This document shows, in pieces, positions 61,165-64,000 of a stretch of DNA of 64,000 nucleotides. The notes under the pieces are model-generated. The model saw nothing but the letters and a program-made list of their open reading frames with translations, had not been told where the DNA came from and did not search any database. How positions within the stretch are numbered: position 1 is the stretch's first letter; the number at the start of each line of letters is the position of its first letter. A program made the translations under genes and the position numbers. The DNA comes from Asanoa sp. WMMD1127 (GTDB lineage: Bacteria; Actinomycetota; Actinomycetes; Mycobacteriales; Micromonosporaceae). The stretch covers positions 124,001 to 188,000 of the forward strand of contig NZ_JARUBP010000001.1 in NCBI RefSeq assembly GCF_029626225.1. The letters are read 5' to 3'.

Positions 61165-62421
61165 TCAGCTCTGCAGCATGCGGTCCAGGAAGTCGCGGTA
61201 GCGGCGGACGACCACCCGCAGGTGCTCGGTGTCGGTGCCCTCGGTGGCCTGCCAGCCGCCGAGGTCGTTGCGCATCGAGTCGAGCGCCGCGACCAGCGCG
61301 TCGGCCGCCTCCTCGGCGAGACTCTGCGCCTCGCCGGCGGCACCGCGCGGGTCGTCGACGAACCGGAGCTGGACCTCACGCCAGCGGTCCCGGAAGCCCT
61401 GCGCGGCCTCGACGGCGACCAGCGCGGTCACCGGCTCGACGTCGACCTGGCCCGGCATGAGCTCGGTCGGCTCGTCGTCGGCCCGCTCGTCGAGGGCCTC
61501 GGCGTCGTCGGGCTCGTCGGCGACCCGGTCCGCCACGTCGCCGAACCGCTCCTCGCGGTCGCCGAACCGGTCGTCCTCGACCCGGTCGTCGACCCCGTCC
61601 CGATCCGCGTCGACGCGGTCGGAGTCGGCCCGGTCCGCGTCGACGCGGTCCGAGTCGGCCCGGTCGGCCTGGCTGTCGACGGCCTCGGCGTCGGTGCGGG
61701 TGTCGGTGCGGTTGGCGGCCATCGCGGCCGCGGCGGCCGCGCCGCCGGCGGTGGCCGCGCCGAACGCGACCGGCGTCATCGCGCTGTCGGGGAACGTGGG
61801 GCCGCCGAACGCGCGGTCGTCGTCGGCGCGGTCCCGGTCGAGCTCGGCGTGGTCGACGCCGCTGCGCTCGGCGTCGGTGTCGACCGGCGAGGCGAGCACC
61901 GGGTCGTCGTAGCCGGACCGCTCGTCCTCGGCCTCGTGGTAGACGTCGGTGTCGTCGCGTCCCTCGGTGCTGTCGACGATGCCGTTGTCGTTGCGGTCGA
62001 CGTCGTCGCGGGCCTCGGCCTCGTCGACCACGCCGTCACCGTCGCGGTCCGCGGCGGGCGCCTCGGCGCTGTCGGCCACACCGTCACCGTCGCGGTCGGC
62101 GTCGTCGCGCGCCTCGGCGCTGTCGACCACGCCGTCACCGTCGCGGTCCGCGTCGGCGCCCGTCACCACGTTGTCGTGGTAGCCGGCCTCCGGCGTGGTG
62201 CTGTCGTGGTAGCCGGGCTCCGGCGTGGTGCTGTCGTGGTAGCCGTCGTCGACCACGTTGCCCTCGAAGTGGCCCCGCTCGGTCTCGTCGTAGCCGCCGT
62301 CCACGGCGTCCGCGGTGCGGTCGGCGTCGTGCTCGTCGTCGGGCGCGGTCCGCTGCACCGGCACCGGGTCGGAACGCACTGCCTCGGGGTGTTCGTCGCT
62401 GCGCTGGTCCTGGTAGCTCAT
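61165..62421 (-). CDS. Repeat protein with EF-hand-like calcium loops
   Basis: A 418-residue acidic protein without signal peptide. An 11-residue repeat (YHDSTTPE-x-G, about 61-84) precedes four EF-hand/dockerin-like DxDxDG loops at about 90-103, 107-120, 125-136 and 140-153. Next is a long Asp/Arg repeat region (DSDRVDADRA style, about 245-270). A C-terminal helical domain (about 340-418) contains RFVDDPRGAAGEAQSLAEEA. The C-terminal domain is shared with the next gene's product. Calcium binding is inferred from the loops. Location seems cytosolic, odd for such repeats. Confidence 0.8.
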   Translation of the reverse strand: MSYQDQRSDEHPEAVRSDPVPVQRTAPDDEHDADRTADAVDGGYDETERGHFEGNVVDDGYHDSTTPEPGYHDSTTPEAGYHDNVVTGADADRDGDGVVDSAEARDDADRDGDGVADSAEAPAADRDGDGVVDEAEARDDVDRNDNGIVDSTEGRDDTDVYHEAEDERSGYDDPVLASPVDTDAERSGVDHAELDRDRADDDRAFGGPTFPDSAMTPVAFGAATAGGAAAAAAMAANRTDTRTDAEAVDSQADRADSDRVDADRADSDRVDADRDGVDDRVEDDRFGDREERFGDVADRVADEPDDAEALDERADDEPTELMPGQVDVEPVTALVAVEAAQGFRDRWREVQLRFVDDPRGAAGEAQSLAEEAADALVAALDSMRNDLGGWQATEGTDTEHLRVVVRRYRDFLDRMLQS

Positions 62422-62438
62422 GGGGGATCTCCTCGAAG

Positions 62439-63014
62439 TTAGCGGGCGTCGGTGACCGGGCCGTCGTGGCGCGGGGTGTGCACGGGCTCGTCACCGAGCA
62501 GCTCCGCGACCAGGGAGCGGTAGTGGACGACGGCCTGGCGCAGCTGCTCGGTGCTGGCCTCGCCGCGCTCGTTGGCGAGATGGATGTCGTGCGCCTCGCG
62601 GTAGTTGCCGAGCGTGCGGGCGTGTTCGACGGAGAGGTGGGCGAGCTGGTCGTCGTAGTTGTCGGTGGGGTAGCCGCGCTCGGCGATCAGCCGGGTGACC
62701 AGCTCGTCGGCGGCGCCGACCGCGCGGGCGGGGTCGTCGACGAAGAGGACCTGCAGCTCCTCCCAGGCCTGGGCGTAGCGGGCCCGCGACTCCTCGGTCA
62801 ACGGCGTGAGCGTCAGCTCGGCGTGCCGGCGCTCCCGCTCGCGCAGTTCGCGCTCCGCGGCGGTCCGGCTCTCCTGTTCTTCGACGACCCGGTCGTACTC
62901 CGGGCCGAACTTGCTCTGCAGTGCCCGACGACGCATCGCCTGCCACGCGAATATGCCGACCGCGACGAGCACCACGATGACGATGACGAGAACGACGATC
63001 CCTGTGGACGACAT
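62439..63014 (-). CDS. Membrane protein with FVDDP helical domain
   Basis: A 191-residue protein: an N-terminal membrane segment (about 5-25), a charged coiled coil (about 45-70) and a C-terminal helical domain beginning WEELQVLFVDDPARAVGAAD (about 84-103) and ending EQLRQAVVHYRSLVAELL. The latter matches the C-terminus of the calcium-loop protein 17 bp downstream, so the two are probably related and co-transcribed. Function unknown. ATG with GGAGGAACG. Confidence 0.85.
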   Translation of the reverse strand: MSSTGIVVLVIVIVVLVAVGIFAWQAMRRRALQSKFGPEYDRVVEEQESRTAAERELRERERRHAELTLTPLTEESRARYAQAWEELQVLFVDDPARAVGAADELVTRLIAERGYPTDNYDDQLAHLSVEHARTLGNYREAHDIHLANERGEASTEQLRQAVVHYRSLVAELLGDEPVHTPRHDGPVTDAR

Positions 63015-63249
63015 GGCGTTCCTCCTTCGGCCACTTATTTCCCAGATGGCAAAGGTCGCCAACCCTGCTGGACGAAACTTGTTTCGCACGCGTACGCCCA
63101 GCGACCGGGACATCGACGTCCGGCTGTAGTGTCGCCGGGCCCGGTTGCGTATCCTGCCCAAGGCGCATGCGTCACCGGCGGTGTCGGCTTTCTGGCGGGA
63201 GCGGGCAGGACGTGTGTCGTCGATCCTGCCAACCCTCGGGCGAGGACTG

Positions 63250-64000
63250 ATGAATACGCGCAGCTGGTCGATCCGTTCGAAGATCATCTCCCTGGTCGCC
63301 GTGCCGATCGCGGCACTCACGGCATTGTGGATCTTCGCGACCACGTTGACGCTGGGTCCCGCGCTCAGCCTGCTGTCGGCGCAGGGGCTGCTCGACGACG
63401 TCGGCCGCCCCGGCGAGAACGTCGTCGCCGAGCTGCAGCAGGAACGCCGACTGTCCCTTGTCTACCTCGCCGGCCGGACGAGCCCGGAACGCCTGGCCGC
63501 CGCCCGGGTCGAGACCGACAACGCGATCGCCGAGTTCCGCCGCCGGTCCGCCGACGCCGACACCAGCGACGCGCTCGCCGAGCGGCTGGGCCAGCTCGAC
63601 CAGGCGTTCGCCGTGCTGCCCTCGGGTCGGGACTTCATCGACCGCCGCGACATGGACAAGGCCGGCGCGCTCGGGCTCTACAACGGCGTGATCGACTCCG
63701 CCTTCCGGGCGTTCGCGGTGCTGGTCGCGTTGCCCGACGAGCAGCTGGCCCGCGACGCCCGCGCGATCACGTCCCTCGGCCGGGCCCGCGAGGTGCTCGC
63801 CCGCGCCGACGCCCTGCTGGCCGGGGTGTTCGCGGGCGGCCGGTTCGCCGCCGACGAGCACAGCCAGCTGGTGCAGATCGTCGGCACCGAGCGCTACCTC
63901 TACGAGTCCGCGGTCGCCGACCTGCCGGACGCCGACCGGGCCGCGTACACCCAGCTCACCGAGGGCGCCGCGGCCACCCAGCTCAACGACATGCTCAACA
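63250..64000 (+). CDS. NIT-domain membrane sensor (probable histidine kinase), 5' part only
   Basis: The first 250 codons of a longer gene. A membrane segment at about 14-35 (LVAVPIAALTALWIFATT) is followed by an extracellular nitrate/nitrite-sensing (NIT) domain with ELQQERRLSLVYLAG, FRRRSADADTSDAL and a helical body. In actinobacteria this arrangement normally continues with a second membrane helix, HAMP and a histidine kinase (Nar-type), followed by roadblock and GTPase genes. That is expected to lie beyond the window. ATG preceded by GAGGACTG. Confidence 0.85.
   Translation, partial: MNTRSWSIRSKIISLVAVPIAALTALWIFATTLTLGPALSLLSAQGLLDDVGRPGENVVAELQQERRLSLVYLAGRTSPERLAAARVETDNAIAEFRRRSADADTSDALAERLGQLDQAFAVLPSGRDFIDRRDMDKAGALGLYNGVIDSAFRAFAVLVALPDEQLARDARAITSLGRAREVLARADALLAGVFAGGRFAADEHSQLVQIVGTERYLYESAVADLPDADRAAYTQLTEGAAATQLNDMLN

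Overview
High-GC actinobacterial chromosome. The gene families point to Micromonosporaceae (Actinoplanes/Micromonospora relatives), an inference from family content: DUF6158, DUF3817, paired DUF397 and XRE-DUF5753 genes, a GPGG small membrane protein, a c-di-AMP riboswitch before an NlpC/P60 hydrolase, and many GTG starts with ATGA/GTGA overlaps. I saw no rRNA, tRNA, CRISPR array, insertion sequence or phage gene. The window opens inside an epoxide hydrolase gene and closes inside a NIT-domain sensor gene.

Layout. 1-4.75 kb: epoxide hydrolase end, small conserved actinobacterial proteins, a DUF397/XRE pair. 5-11.8 kb: one tightly overlapping minus-strand operon, a branched-chain-type ABC transporter (LivFGHMK) with an acyl-CoA synthetase embedded in it, so probably import plus CoA activation of an organic acid. 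12.1-13.3 kb: c-di-AMP riboswitch and cell-wall hydrolase. 13.3-22.9 kb: AlkA-like glycosylase, group 2 sigma factor, MurQ/MurR, two Rossmann oxidoreductases, a thymidylate-kinase-like protein, a nucleotidyltransferase/BON-like/phosphoesterase operon, a MHYT membrane sensor. 23-29.3 kb: alpha-glucoside utilisation (binding protein, two permeases, LacI regulator, GH13 glucosidase) with a LacI-type palindrome and no ATPase gene. 29.5-30.9 kb: MFS transporter.

30.9-35.2 kb is the most unusual stretch. Two paralogous LysR-like regulators each diverge from a gene for a small paralogous helical protein, and the two divergent control regions also share sequence. The second copy carries an extra membrane-protein gene translationally coupled to the small gene. 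A 41-bp tandem repeat array separates the copies. Next door is a 1448-residue SF1 helicase with a degenerate Vsr-like nuclease domain (35.3-39.6 kb).

39.7-43.5 kb: xylose genes (xylB, xylA, ROK repressor). 43.5-48.6 kb: MarR regulator, SpoIIE/PP2C-like phosphatase, polyprenyl glycosylphosphotransferase, binding-protein/VWA fusion. 48.7-53.3 kb: lactonase-family protein divergent from a GntR/FCD regulator and lutABC lactate oxidation genes. 53.4-60.3 kb: unknown protein, secreted GH6 cellulase behind a CebR-like box, ECF sigma factor with YCII protein, sodium:solute symporter. 60.4-64 kb: secreted protein, a calcium-loop repeat protein, a related membrane protein, and the start of the NIT sensor.

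Much of the window serves plant-polymer and sugar use (cellulose, alpha-glucosides, xylose, lactate), as expected of a soil saprophyte. Two operons (agl and lut) carry similar intercistronic repeats that form mini-ORFs bridging the flanking genes.
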